Assembly (NCBI GenBank): GCA_002007465.1
Contig: LNAC01000019.1
Coordinates: 1,104,344 to 1,168,343 of the forward strand
Source: Ailurus styani
Lineage: Eukaryota > Chordata > Mammalia > Carnivora > Ailuridae
Direction of reading: 5' to 3'
DNA: 64,000 nucleotides
Below, one piece after another: positions 1 through 10,959 of the stretch. The stretch's first letter is position 1. Every line of letters begins with the position of its first letter. The translations under genes were made by a program, and so were the position numbers. The notes under the pieces were generated by a model. The model was not told the DNA's origin. It worked only from the letters and a program-made list of their open reading frames with translations, and did no database searches.

Positions 1-50
1 CCTTTCATTCAGTCTCTCTCCCTCTCTGAATTAAATCCAAATTTATAAAC
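1..50 (+). repeat. possible 3' tail of a carnivore SINE cut by the window edge
   Basis: The first 50 bases are a pyrimidine-rich run (tctctctccctctctgaatt) followed by a degenerate AAAT-like stretch, which resembles the end of a plus-strand CAN-SINE whose body lies upstream of the window. There is no diagnostic body sequence, so this is tentative. Confidence 0.3.
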
Positions 51-873
51 CTTTTACATTTTCTTGAAAAACACCTAAGTATCTACCATGAAGCAGACAT
101 TCTCTGATATCCTAATAATTAAGACCTGGATATAACACTATCAGATGTGAATATTCAGGATGACTTAGGGTAAAAAATGTTTATCAGGAAAGCAATCTAT
201 AGTCCAAGTGCAGAACCACTCACTGTCAACCATAGGAAAATTCAAACCCTAATACATTTCTAGGGCCCCCGAGACTCTCAATAGCATGTTGCAGCAGTAC
301 TATAGATATCATTTTAATAGACTGATTCTGCCTCAAACAACTCTGAAAGTATTAGACTACAAAAATAATCTCTCAATTTCTTACCAATTTGTCAAACTCC
401 ACTGTCTCAACCATAAGTGATAAATTGGCTCTTAATTCCAAAAATTCAGTCTCTATGGTCTTTCCAAAGTGTCTTCTTAGTTTGTTTTTCAAACATATGC
501 TTTATTTGATAGTAGTTGTCCTACAACCAAAAATCATGGAAAATCCGGGATATCACAACATACCCAGATCACTTGACAGTGACGCACTGTATCCAAACAC
601 ACTGACTGAAAACAATTATCCAAAATGCCCTCCTGCCTTCTACTATTAAATAGACCCCAAAGGTTCCTCTTTGTGGTCTTCCCAAGAAAGATAATTTCAT
701 CCCCCTCCTGTTTCACTCAGCCTACAACACTAACACCCCAAATTATGCAGAAGTCAAGCAATATTTTTTGCAGGGGAGGAGTCTGGAAGTTTATATTTAT
801 TGAAAAAGTAAACTTTGAAGTCAGTGCATTTCTTTGGAAGATTGAAAACTGAAAACACTGGTCAAATTTTTCT
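51..873. other. AT-rich DNA, no gene seen
   Basis: No recognisable repeat body, exon or RNA gene. Short open frames here (389-649, 625-852) have no signal of protein conservation and are treated as chance. Confidence 0.6.
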
Positions 874-1060
874 GGGGGCGCCTGGGTGGCTCAGTGGGTT
901 AAAGCCTCTGCCTTCGGCTCAGGTCATGATCTCAGGGTCCTGGGATCGAGCCCCGCATCGGGCTCTTTGCTCAGCAGTGAGTCTGCTTCCTCCTCTCTCT
1001 CTCTGCCTGCCTCTCTGCCTACTTGTGATCTCTCTGTCAAATAAATAAATAATCTTTAAA
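874..1060 (+). mobile_element. young CAN-SINE (SINEC), plus strand
   Basis: Starts with the GGCGCCTGGGTGGCTCAG head and ends with AAATAAATAA plus a short A-run. The body carries the tgtgatctctctgtc tail variant. A T-rich candidate target-site duplication (aaatttttct, about 864-873 and again by 1073) flanks it imperfectly. Confidence 0.9.
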
Positions 1061-1074
1061 AATTTTTTTTTTCT

Positions 1075-1495
1075 GTAACAAACACTGATACACCAGTCTC
1101 TATTCAACAAAGGATTTCTTAAGCACGAGACAATGGTAACTTACTTAAAACCTTTACTTAATAAACCTAATTCCCAGGACAGCGAAGCTTTGTCCCTTTC
1201 AGCCTATTTTAGTGGGAACTCTTCTTCTAGGGCTGAGGATTTCCAGAGTCATTTAGCTTAGTACGATGATTCTTTATTCTAACGGTCCCCTATTAGCCTA
1301 TTAGCCTGAAGTCAAGCAATATTACCTCAGAGGCTTCTCAACTTGTGCAGTGCTCCTCCACCTACCCACCCTGCCCAACCCCATTAGGGAAAAGAGAACT
1401 ACCAGTAATGAAAAACAAAGGCCTAAGACCTTTGGTCTGGCTTCCAGTTTTGCTCTTTCACGAAAGCAGATTAGAGTGAAAAGAGACTCATGGGA
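1075..1495. other. unassigned unique-looking DNA
   Basis: No repeat phrase or coding signal recognised. Opposed open frames at 1322-1606 (-) and 1350-1613 (+) overlap each other and look like chance. Confidence 0.5.
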
Positions 1496-1668
1496 CATGA
1501 AACAGTCTCTTGGAGGGAATGAGGCAACTGATCTATGTAAGCCAGGTGTGACTTTGACCCAGGTACTAATCTTTCTTGGCCTCAGCTTCCTCATATGTAA
1601 AATCAAGGGTTAGAGTATAAGTGATCACTAAATTCCTTTCCAGTTCTAAAATTCTAGGATCTTAAGTA
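1496..1668 (+). repeat. MIR-type ancient SINE fragment, plus strand
   Basis: Carries the MIR core phrase cctcagcttcctcatatgtaaaat, split here into 'gcctcagcttcctcatat' and the following 'gtaaaat', and ends with a ttccagttctaaaattcta segment typical of MIR relatives. Heavily diverged; edges approximate. Confidence 0.65.
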
Positions 1669-1669
1669 A

Positions 1670-3120
1670 GACACTGGTTATCTTGTAAGATTCCCTGGCT
1701 ATTAACATGCTCATTTACTAAATGACATTTTAATTTTGGCTCCAAGTGTCAGAAATTTTTACATGCTCAACAAATGGTACAATTCACTAGCTAAATGCTT
1801 TAGGTCTGATCATAAATTGCCAGAAGTCAGTTATAGCCCTGAGTCTGTGATGAGAAGACTGGGGATTTATAATTGAAACAGACAGCAAGGCTTCTGGAGT
1901 GCCACTGGGGGAAAGAAATCTATTCCAAAATGAAACAGGCATTACTGGGTTTCTCAGAAAAATATCCCAAGTCATAGTGGCCGACCTATTAGGACTCTAC
2001 TCACTCTTGCCAATTTTTCCAGTGACTGCTTTGTGTTATCATGGTCTAAAAAATAGGACTGTATTTTCTTTCTTCTTTTTTTTTTTAACCAAGAGAAAAC
2101 AAGATGCATTTGGTCATCAAAAGCAACCCTTTCAGAGAGGGCAATTTAGAATGTGGTGGAAAGCAAACGCCTGCCTGTGAAAGCCACAGGTATTCCCTCA
2201 CTTGCCAGTCTCCGTTACTCCAGAAACAGCTGCTCTGAAGGTTGGCTAAGGTCTTGTTTAGAGAATCAATTAACTGAAGAAGTTTGGGCCAGTGAAGAAT
2301 GTCACTCAAGTATAGAAAGATTTGGAAAACACTTCTACTTTTGTGTTTCCTGCAAGAAAACTTATCCTGTTCTGCACCACTAAAATACCATGTAACTTAA
2401 CAAAGAAATGAATCAGTCTAAAATAGGTTTCATGGATGACCTTCTTAGCAGAGAAAATGCTGACCAAACCAAAACTTGAGCCTAATGACAGGCAACAGTC
2501 CACAGAGTTACAGAAATACATCATGATCCTCAAGATGGGATTCAATTTTATTTCTACTTTATTTAAAAGAATGAAATGTTTAAAAGTTCTAATGGCAATA
2601 TAGGTCTTTAATTCAACTAAGAAATATTTTTCACGTATTAGTAATATTATATACATGTATAATAATACAGGCATTCTTCAGAATGTCTCCTTGATATGGT
2701 AAACTCATATAGAAAACATATATTTGACTTTGAGGGAAAGACATGGCTCATTCCAGTTTCAAAATACTTGATTCTACACCTTTATCATCATCATCATTTT
2801 TATCCTTCTCCTCATTTATAGGAAGCAATAAAATATATTTAAATGTGTGTGCTATGATTACATTGGCAACTGTGTGAAGATCACATATAAGTTACAAATA
2901 ACAACGAAAGGTTAGCCTAACAATCCAAGGAAAAATCATGAGTGACTGAGTAAAATTGTTGGTAGTAGGCATATGTTCCATATGGTAATTACTGATTACT
3001 GATTATTTAAAACAACATTTTATTTCTATGTTGCCTGGCTCCTTTTCTCAATAGGAATAGATGTCTCTAAATATATTTTATATTGCAATAAGTATTAAAC
3101 AAGTTTGGGGTTACACTTCT
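1670..3120. other. unassigned AT-rich DNA
   Basis: No recognised repeat apart from short T and ATC runs (2070-2088, 2783-2796). Open frames 1899-2180 (+), 2153-2383 (+) and 2306-2674 (-) show no recognisable protein. Confidence 0.5.
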
Positions 3121-3146
3121 TTTTTTAAGATTTTATTTATTTTGAG

Positions 3147-3314
3147 GGGCATCTGGGTGGCTCAGTCATTAGGTGTCTGCCTTCGGCTCAGGTCAAGATC
3201 CCAGAGTTCTGGGTTAGAGCCCCGCATCAGGCTCCCTGCTCAGTGGGAAGACTGCTTCTCCCTCTCCCACTCTCTGCTTGTGTTCCCTCTCTTGCTATGT
3301 CTCTCTCTGTCAAA

Positions 3315-3354
<40 letters not shown>

Positions 3355-3388
3355 AAAAAGATTTATAATAATAAATAATAAATTAAAA
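3147..3388 (+). mobile_element. CAN-SINE inserted into another SINE, plus strand
   Basis: Begins gggcatctgggtggctcag and ends in a long (AAAT)n tail. It is bounded by perfect 20-bp copies of aagattttatttattttgag at 3127-3146 and 3389-3408, which are themselves part of the outer minus-strand SINE. The insertion order is therefore certain: the outer element came first. The tttcccc-like diagnostic body (ctccctctcccactctctgctt) marks an older subfamily than the copies at 14598 or 35886. Confidence 0.92.
3312..3353 (+). repeat. (AAAT)n microsatellite in SINE tail
   Basis: About ten AAAT units grown from the 3' tail of the plus-strand SINE; likely length-polymorphic. Confidence 0.9.
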
Positions 3389-3654
3389 AAGATTTTATTT
3401 ATTTTGAGATAGTGTGTGTGCATGTGTGTGAGAGGAGTAAGGGGCAGAGTGGGAGAGAGAGAGAGAGAGAATCTCAAGCAGACTCCACACTGAGTGGGGC
3501 TCAAGCACATGATCCTGAGATTACAACCTGAGGTGAAACCAAGAGTCGGAGTCTTAATCGACTGTCACCCAGGCACCCCTGAGATTACACTTTTTGTGGC
3601 AACTAAAGCCATGTCACTGGGGAGGACATCCAAGGAATAAATGTAAGTAGAGAC

Positions 3655-3727
3655 AAGATAAGTGAAAGAAGTGGAAAAGAAGAGAAAAGAGGAAAGGAGG
3701 AGAGGGGAGAGAGAAGGGAAGAGGCAC
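3655..3727 (+). repeat. GA-rich purine tract
   Basis: About 70 bases with very few pyrimidines (gaaaagaagagaaaagagga type). It directly precedes an old L2 remnant. Confidence 0.75.
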
Positions 3728-3829
3728 GATAATGCAATAAATAATTGAACACTTAAAATTCTAGGTGATGGAATATTTATCAGAGGAAAATAAAACATTC
3801 CCTGCCTTCTTGAAACTTTTATTCTGTGT

Positions 3830-4660
3830 CAAATAAGCAAAATATGTAATAGGCCATGTGTTCATAAGTACTTTGGAGAAATATTAAACACAGGAAAGTA
3901 AGCTAGGGATCATGAAAGTGGTTGCAATTTCAGACATGAGAGAAAGAACATCTTTCTGAGAAGCTCATTTGATGGAAATGAGGGAGTGTTGACTGGGGAA
4001 AAGGTGGGCAGGCAGAGGAAATAGCAAATGCAGAAATCCTGAGCATGCAGCAAGAAGACCAGTATGACTAGAGGGAGATAAAATAGCAGTAAGAAGTGAG
4101 GTTACCAGATCATGTTGACTCTTGCAGGCCAATGTAAGGACTTTAGATTTTGCTCTAAGTATATGTTGGAGAACCAACAGACAGATTTCAGCAGAGGAAT
4201 AATATGATCCAACTTACTTTTTAACACCATCACTCTGACTGCCATATTGAGAACAGACCATGGGAAGGCAAGAGAGAAGCAGAGAGGCTATCCTCAGGAG
4301 ACAATTGCAATCATCCAAGTGAAAGACAACAGCAACAGGGGAACTGGTGAGATACGGTTAGGTTCTGAAAACATTTTTAAGATGGAGCCACCAGGATTTG
4401 CTGGATGGCTTGAATGTTTACTGTGAGAGGGAGTAGTTGAATGAGATTTTGGCCTGAGTCTGAGATGAGGAGGAATATGTGAGCAACGTGAGCAACAGGC
4501 TTTCAGTGTAAGATCAGGAAGAGTTTGGGAGAAGACAGAAGTCAATTTGGACACATTAGATGTACTATTAGATATCCACTAAGGATGCTGAATGGGAAGC
4601 TGGAACTGGAAGTCTTAGAAAAGGTGAGACTGAGATAATAAATTTGAGAGTCATCACCAT
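3830..4660 (-). repeat. ancient L2 LINE remnant, minus strand
   Basis: Read on the reverse strand it follows L2 ORF2-like order. Recognisable reversed phrases include gcaggccaatgtaaggact, gaggaataatatgatcc, tcactctgactgcc and caattgcaatcatccaagtg. These match the L2 segment coding around the end of the reverse transcriptase. Many indels; no frame survives. Confidence 0.65.
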
Positions 4661-5070
4661 ACAGAGGGTAACTCAGGCAATGAGACTGAGCTCATGATCA
4701 ACAGGGAGAATGTAGCCAGAGAAAGAGGCAAGTGAGCTCTGAGCACTCCAACATGAAGGTATCTGACAGATGAGGGGGAACTGGCACAAACCCCTGAGAA
4801 GGAACAGGCAGAGGGGCATCCTGAAGAACATGTCCTCAAAGCTAAACCAAGAACTTCAAAAAAAGAGAGTGGTCACTTTTGCCAAATGGGAAGTCAAGTC
4901 ATACAAAGCCTGAAATATGTGGCCCCTGAAGCCGAGTTTTGGTAGAATGGATTTGGTACAGGAGAAATGTGGGCTAGGGAGGAATTGAGGGAGATTAGAG
5001 TACAGAAATCAGATCCAAGTAGAATGGATAAGCTTTTCAAGGAGTTTTGCTGTAAAGGTTTGTAACTAAA
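4661..5070 (-). repeat. unnamed ancient interspersed repeat, probably continuous with the L2
   Basis: Phrases such as gagagtcatcaccatacaga, gagcactccaacatgaaggt and tttcaaggagttttgctgta are ones I recognise from common mammalian repeats, but I cannot name the family. Orientation is inferred from the adjoining L2. Confidence 0.45.
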
Positions 5071-6335
5071 GGAAGTGATGAGATCAATAATTTAATAGGA
5101 TTTGCTCATGTCTTTGTCATAGTTCTTTCATGATCTCCTTATTCTTTTTCTACTATTTTTGTTGATCTTCTATTTCTCAAGATGAAATAACCAGTATAAT
5201 GTGCAGCATCCAACATGACAAGCATATGTATTGATATATTAAAAGTTTATTTAGATTGGTTCTGCTTATTCTTCCTTTAAAAGATTAGGCAGTAGTCAGA
5301 AAATCTAAATTTTTGTCCAATTCTAATGGGTTAATACTAAAAACTAAATGACGGTTATTTTTTTAATCCACATGACAAATACTGAATTTTAGACACTATG
5401 GAGACAACACAAAGATATCTTTTCCTTAAGAAGTCTGTGGTATATTAGCGAAGATAAGACATGCACCTAAATGACTATGAAATAAATACATAAATTTTAT
5501 CAACATGGAAATCCCCAATAGCCAAGTTAATCTGATTTTGTTCTCATCACCACAGTGAGAGCTAGAATGGTCAAGCTATTTAACCATGCTTTCTAGTCCC
5601 CTGATACATTTTTTTTTCCTTTTCTCACCTCAATAAATCAAATGCCACAAAATTTATTATAAACTAAGGGATTTGGGGACTGCTGTATATTTAGATCTGA
5701 ATAATGCCCTCCCAAGGGAGGAATAGAATTCAGTGCTCACATTGACTGAGAGAGAGGGGCTATTAAGGGACCTGGGAGGTTTCTGGCCAGAGGAGACCGG
5801 ACTTAAAAGAGTGTACAAAGGACTTTGGAGTCCTTTCCTGGCTTCATTTCTCAACCACCCATTTTTACACAAGCCTTTCTGGGTACAGAAGTCGTATTTT
5901 CCACCACCAAAGTAGAGTTTTTGTTATACAAGTTCTGAAGTGGTACTAGCTATACCAATAATCTTCTGATTAATAACATGAGGTCAGAAATCTGCCAACT
6001 AAATCCCCTGCTCTATGAACTTGGCTTTCCTTATTAATTGGAGTAGATTCCATAATATACACTTAAGAAAACTTCTTTAGTGACTAAGAGTTTAAAATAG
6101 TAAGAAAAATTCATCGATTGCTCTAAATGTTAGTGGGTCTTAATAACTAGCAAGCTCTGAGTAATGAGACTGCCTCTTTGCTTCAGGACCTCACCTCAAG
6201 TCTAAAGATAATGATATCTATCCTCAAATCATATCTACTTACCCAAACTAAAAATCTTACATCTGATTACTTATCTATGCATTTACAAGCCAAGACACTG
6301 GTTACCGTTGGAGCAGAGGAGACATGATGACAAGC
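5071..6335. other. unassigned DNA, no gene seen
   Basis: No repeat or exon recognised. The 5657-5915 interval is somewhat GC-richer and carries opposed open frames on both strands (60-71 codons), without recognisable protein content. Confidence 0.5.
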
Positions 6336-6480
6336 ACCAAGGTGACCTCTGGTATACAGATTATGTTACATTTTTTAATTTGGATGTTAATTCCATAGGT
6401 GTGTTCACTTTGATATGTGTAATTCCTCTCTCTGTGTATATATATATGTGTGTGCCTAATGTTTCAATAAAAAGTTAAAA
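6336..6480 (+). repeat. 3' end of an old L1, plus strand
   Basis: Contains the L1 3'-UTR-like phrase ataggtgtgttcactttgat and ends tgtttcaataaaaagttaaa, the usual end of mid-age mammalian L1 copies. Confidence 0.6.
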
Positions 6481-6599
6481 ACCAACTATATCAGATGCTT
6501 AAATTCTGAAAATCAGCAGTGTTGTTGCAGTTTAAGTAAAAAGTCTTATGCCAGTGAAATTTGCACTTTGCATTTTATATCAAATTAAGATGAAGAGTC

Positions 6600-6676
6600 T
6601 GTCAGTCAAGGTTCTACCAGAGAAGAGACAGAATCAGTGAGATATATATACACACACATATATATATGTGTGTCTG

Positions 6677-6723
<47 letters not shown>

Positions 6724-7135
6724 TGTGTGTATATATATATACAGAGAGATTACATTTATTTCATTCATATATATGAATATTTATATATATTCACATATGT
6801 AAAGAGATTTATTTCAAGGAATTGTCTTATGAGATTGTGGGGTTTGGTTGGTTAGAGTTCAAAATTTGTAGAGCAAGCCTGCAGGCTGGAACTCTCAGGT
6901 AGAAGCTGGCACTGCAGACCCCACAATGAAAGGGAGAAACCTCTGTTTTGCCTATAAACCTTTCCACCAATTGGATGAGGCCTATGCACATTATCAAGGA
7001 TAGTCTACCTAAAGTCAACTAATTGCAGATGTTAACTACTTCTACCAAATAACTTTACAGCAGCACCTAGATTAGTATGTGATTTAAAATGTGGGTAATA
7101 TAGTCTACCCAATTTGACACATAAAACTATCCATC
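6600..7135 (+). repeat. ancient mammalian interspersed repeat with internal AT/GA microsatellite
   Basis: Recognised by the order gtcagtcaaggttctaccag, then a TA/CA/GA block, then gagatttatttcaaggaatt, ggatgaggcctatgcacatt and tttacagcagcacctagatt. This is a repeat seen widely in mammals in which the simple-sequence block is part of the element. I do not assign the family name. Confidence 0.6.
6640..6800 (+). repeat. compound microsatellite (TA)n(GA)n(GT)n
   Basis: Runs of TATATA (6675-6699), GAGAGA (6700-6721) and GTGTGT/TATATA follow one another. The open frame 6637-6855 is simply this repeat translated. Confidence 0.9.
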
Positions 7136-7880
7136 GTAATGGGTTATGCAAGGATTATACTTTCCAGTTAAAACTTCTTGTTTTGTCAAGGCTATGTTGT
7201 CTCATTGGGAGTTTTGCAAAGAGGAGTATATAGAATAACCAGTTATAGATGAGAAGAAACTTATTCTGTATGTTGTGTGCACAAACTCAGTGCTATCTAC
7301 ACCTCCTTCAGTGTGACCCTTGAGGAAGAAATTCTTCATCCTTATTGTCTTCTCAGAAATGAATTACATTTAGAAAGGCTGAAGAAATCTGTTCATTCGT
7401 TTGGAGCGATAATAGCATTCCAACAAGCAAAACGTGTTTTTTTACCAGCATCGAAATTTGCCAGAATTTATGTGTATGCAAAAAATTATAGGAGTTTGAA
7501 TTTTAAAATTTCAAACTTGGCACATGTATTTCTCAAGTGAGGCATGTGGGTTTTGTAAATTTGTGGGGGTAAGGAGGAGGAGAGGAGGGATTTGTTTGGG
7601 AATGAATATTACCAGTAAGAAAAGAACTAAAGGTTCTGATTAGGTCACCAGCATTCAGGGATATAGTGATATACTTTCTCTTGGTTTTTTGAGATTGATC
7701 CCAAGCAATATGAAGGAGAGACATCCTTTGATACAGCTCCCATCAATGGTGTATTCCTTCCCCAAATCCCTGCAATGTCGAGGGTATCATCAAAGAGCCT
7801 ACTCATTTTTTTCTCATTGCTTATCAGCTTTATGTTGTGTTAATTATACTCTAACCTGATTATAGTAACAAGAGCTTTTA
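7136..7880. other. unassigned DNA, no gene seen
   Basis: No repeat phrase recognised. An 87-codon frame at 7277-7540 (+) has no recognisable domain and I treat it as chance. Confidence 0.5.
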
Positions 7881-7884
7881 ACTA

Positions 7885-8110
7885 CTGAGCAGAGAGTATA
7901 AACACTTTGTATATTTACTCATATAATGCTCTCAACAACCATGAGATAGGTAATCTTATTTTCCCCATTTTATAATTAGGGAAACTAAGGACAGAGAAGG
8001 AAAGTGATGTGTTTCAAGTCACATGGTTCCTAAGCAGCCAGCCACACCAGGATTCAAACTCAAGCAGCCTGACTGTAAAGACTAACTCTGAATCACTAAT
8101 CTAATCCCCT
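7885..8110 (-). repeat. MIR, minus strand, fairly complete
   Basis: Reverse-strand MIR: ataatgctctcaacaaccat, ttccccattttataattagg, aaactaaggacagagaagga, caagtcacatggttcctaag and caggattcaaactcaagcag occur in the expected order. Confidence 0.85.
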
Positions 8111-8114
8111 GGCA

Positions 8115-9435
8115 TCAACAAGAATGAGCTGACACTCAGGCCCAAGCTGAAAAGTTGCTATTCTCAAACCCATTCAACTGTTAATTTTTTTTTTTTTACC
8201 AACAGAGTTAAAATAGAATCCCTGTCAGATATTAACACATCTAAAATTTAAACTTGGCAATAAAACCCATTCAAACTAAGGTGCTGAATGGACACTAGTT
8301 AATACTATCTACCAATCAGATGTGGAGCTGGCTTGTTTTCAATTTTGAATGTGTAGGGCTTCGTGTGACAAACACAATTTGCAGTGTTTTAAGTCTTTCA
8401 TTTGGACTTCTGCCTCAAGGGACCTTACCTAGGATTGCCACTGGGTAAATAATTATCAGTTTCTTTATTCCAAAATACTTTGAGGTAAATAAATAAGGCT
8501 TTTTTTTTCTGATCCATTAATTTTTATTGGTTTGTTAAAAAAAACTGTAGGATAAGATTCTATGAAAGAGAATTCATAACTTGCTTTTGGTAAAATTCCA
8601 TTTTCTCCAATATTTTGTCTCTAGACCAACAAAAAGAGCAGTGATAATATCTTTTCAGAGGCAAAATTGGTGTGGATTTTTTTTTCCTCTTAGTAGAACT
8701 TTAGACTCTGAAGAAGTATTTTAGTATGCTTATTTAAAGAACAGCTAGATTTACTGCCAAATAGCTCTTCGTGAAAGACATATGTAAATACAGCAGAGTA
8801 AACGAGATAATTCTATTTCATTTGAAAAACACTTTCTTAATTATGTGAACTTGTTTGAAAGAATATGAAATGCTCTGTATTTAGTTCTGTAAGAAGTTTG
8901 GCTGTGATATTTATGATGTAATCATAGCCAGGAGTTGAAAATTATATTAATATTGAATGCAAAACTATTTTCTTTTCTCTCTTCTTGTATTTTTAATAAA
9001 GGAAAATGCTAATTAAAAAAATTGATTGCAAAAAATATCCTCTCTGGCACTAAGTACTGCCATTTAGCTTTATTTTATTTGTAATGTGTCAGAATTTACA
9101 TTTGCAATGTTCTAGTCTTCAAACTATTATGTTTTAAAAAATTGAATTAAATATGTTCTTTTATCAAAGGTATCATTAAAATGCACAAAATGCTAGTCTT
9201 ATTTACATCTTAAGGTAGTCCACCAGAACATTTCTGCCCTAATGCAATTTCCAACAAATATGTAATATTTTGTTTCTCATCATTGCAGATATGAAACCGG
9301 CATATGGAAGCAATTTCATATCAACTATCTAGTTCAAATCTTAAGACTAAAATAATTTGAAAGATGATATTATCTATGAGCCTATGACTAAGTGACTAAA
9401 TGCCTGGCCCCAAATCCTACTGTTAATGAGTAAAA
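8115..9435. other. AT-rich, repeat-poor block
   Basis: About 1.3 kb with no recognised interspersed repeat, many TAAT/ATTA cores and low GC. There is no coding signal. It is one of the longer repeat-free stretches in the window and so a candidate for conserved non-coding sequence, but conservation cannot be judged from one genome. Confidence 0.5.
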
Positions 9436-9439
9436 TCCG

Positions 9440-10230
9440 TTCAAGGATATTAATTTCCTGCTTTCCAAAGCTAAGCTCTTTCTCACTCCCTTAGGCTGCC
9501 ACCACCACAACTCTGATTTAAATACTGATCTCTCTGGTTAATTTCTCCCCTTTCCTTGGCCTTCAGAATAATACACCACAATCCAACTCTTTTAGGCAAT
9601 ACATGCATACTAAACATTCACCTTATATTATCCTTGGAAACATTTTGTTATTGTTGTTCCTCTAAAGTCAAAGTGATCATTGCCTGTGTAGAAAATTGTA
9701 TCTATGAAATCACTAACAAAATTCCAAAATTGAACTCATTATCACTCAATACTGCAGCCCCAACAAGCCAGTTTATTGCTGTGAATGTCACACTCATTGA
9801 CCCTGTAAAATTAACCAAATGCATAAGAGTTGCCCTGGATTCCTCCCATTCCCTTGCCCACTATTCCAATCACAGAGTCTTTGATTTTCCCTCCAGATGT
9901 TACCTTCTTCTTGCCTGGGTGATTGCCATGGCTTCCTATGTGCTCTTCCCATCAAGAGTCTCCACCTGCTCCAGTCAAATTATTGACAAAAAGATCATCT
10001 GTCTCACTGTGTTACACAGCAGCTATGAACATTTCAACACCTCCTTCAGGATAAAGTTAAATCTCACAAGCAGGTATAGGTAGTGATGCAACTCCGACTT
10101 CTTCAGCCTTGTCTCCTTCCACTCTTTTCTCCACACAGTCCATATTACAACCTATTACAGTCTACAGGCTCTCTTGCCTATTGACCTACACACATGTTCT
10201 CTCTTCTGAGAACACAGTTCTCACCCTCAG
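9440..10230 (+). repeat. ancient L2 LINE remnant, plus strand
   Basis: Parts of the L2 ORF2-to-3' region are legible: gccctggattcctcccattc, cttcttgcctgggtgattgc and gcctcc-like motifs in order. The 175-codon open frame at 9556-10083 overlaps this element. Its middle (ALDSSHSLAH) matches the L2 reading frame, so the frame is a decayed LINE remnant and not a host gene. Confidence 0.65.
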
Positions 10231-10780
10231 CACAGGAAAAAAATGCGACATTGTAACAGTAATAGTTTGAATATTCATCAATGCTCCTATCAATTTTTTA
10301 CTAGCATTTAAGAGAATCCCCTCTTCTGCTCACCTCCCTCTCTTTCACACTGGTCCTTTCTACCTTTCTTCTATTAATGAAAAATTTCAGTAATGTGTAA
10401 CAATTTTCAGATTGTAAGTAAACAGGCAATGTCACATAGAGATATGAGGTCAGAACCAGGAGAGAAGAGAGATAACAAAAACTCTAATGGCAGTTGGGGA
10501 ATTGAAGTTTTAGTTATAATGTATCTAAAAGAAGAAGGACTGTGTAAGGTCTCAAATTACTCAGGAAAAAATCATCTTCCACAAGCCTGATAAATACAAT
10601 AGGAGATTCTTCTACAGTCCAGAGTACAGTTGATGCTACCTGAATTAGCACAATCCTCCAAAATCAGGTTCATAGTTGTACACATCATCTGAATACTAGT
10701 TTAAGATCCTGAGGTTTAAATACAACCTGTGGTTTAATGACAAACACAGGGCTTGAATTAATCTCTTTTATTCAAGAAGG
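10231..10780. other. unassigned DNA, no gene seen
   Basis: No repeat recognised; a 65-codon frame at 10393-10590 has no recognisable product. Confidence 0.45.
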
Positions 10781-10795
10781 AGTAACTACAAATTA

Positions 10796-10945
10796 ATTAA
10801 TTAGTTATTATTTATCTATTTATAAAGTAGGCTCCACACCCAGTGTGGAATCCAAAGCAAGGCTTGAGCTCATAACTCTGACACCAAAACCGGAGCCGAG
10901 ATCAAGAGTTGGCTGCTTAACTGAGTGAGCCACCCAGGTGCCCCT
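10796..10945 (-). mobile_element. old CAN-SINE, minus strand
   Basis: Inverted head gagccacccaggtgccccta closes the element at 10945; the tail end is a degraded ATTT run. Flanks gtaactacaaatt (10782-10794) and gtaactataaatt (after 10951) form a target-site duplication with one mismatch. Confidence 0.88.
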
Positions 10946-10959
10946 AGAATGGGTAACTA

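Larger units (their letters stand above)
3121..3580 (-). mobile_element. older CAN-SINE, minus strand, split by a second SINE
   Basis: The poly-T/AT-rich 3' end lies at 3121-3146 and again at 3389-3410. The body runs to the inverted head (gccacccaggcacccct-like, here gtcacccaggcacccct) at 3580. Flanking ttacactt at 3111-3118 and ttacacttt after 3584 is a plausible target-site duplication. A plus-strand SINE at 3147-3388 interrupts it. Confidence 0.88.

Noticed and set aside
6637..6855. 72-codon frame of Tyr/Ile/Arg/Glu runs
   Set aside because: Microsatellite translation.
9556..10083. 175-codon plus-strand open frame
   Set aside because: Lies in an ancient L2 LINE and partly matches its reading frame; not a host gene.
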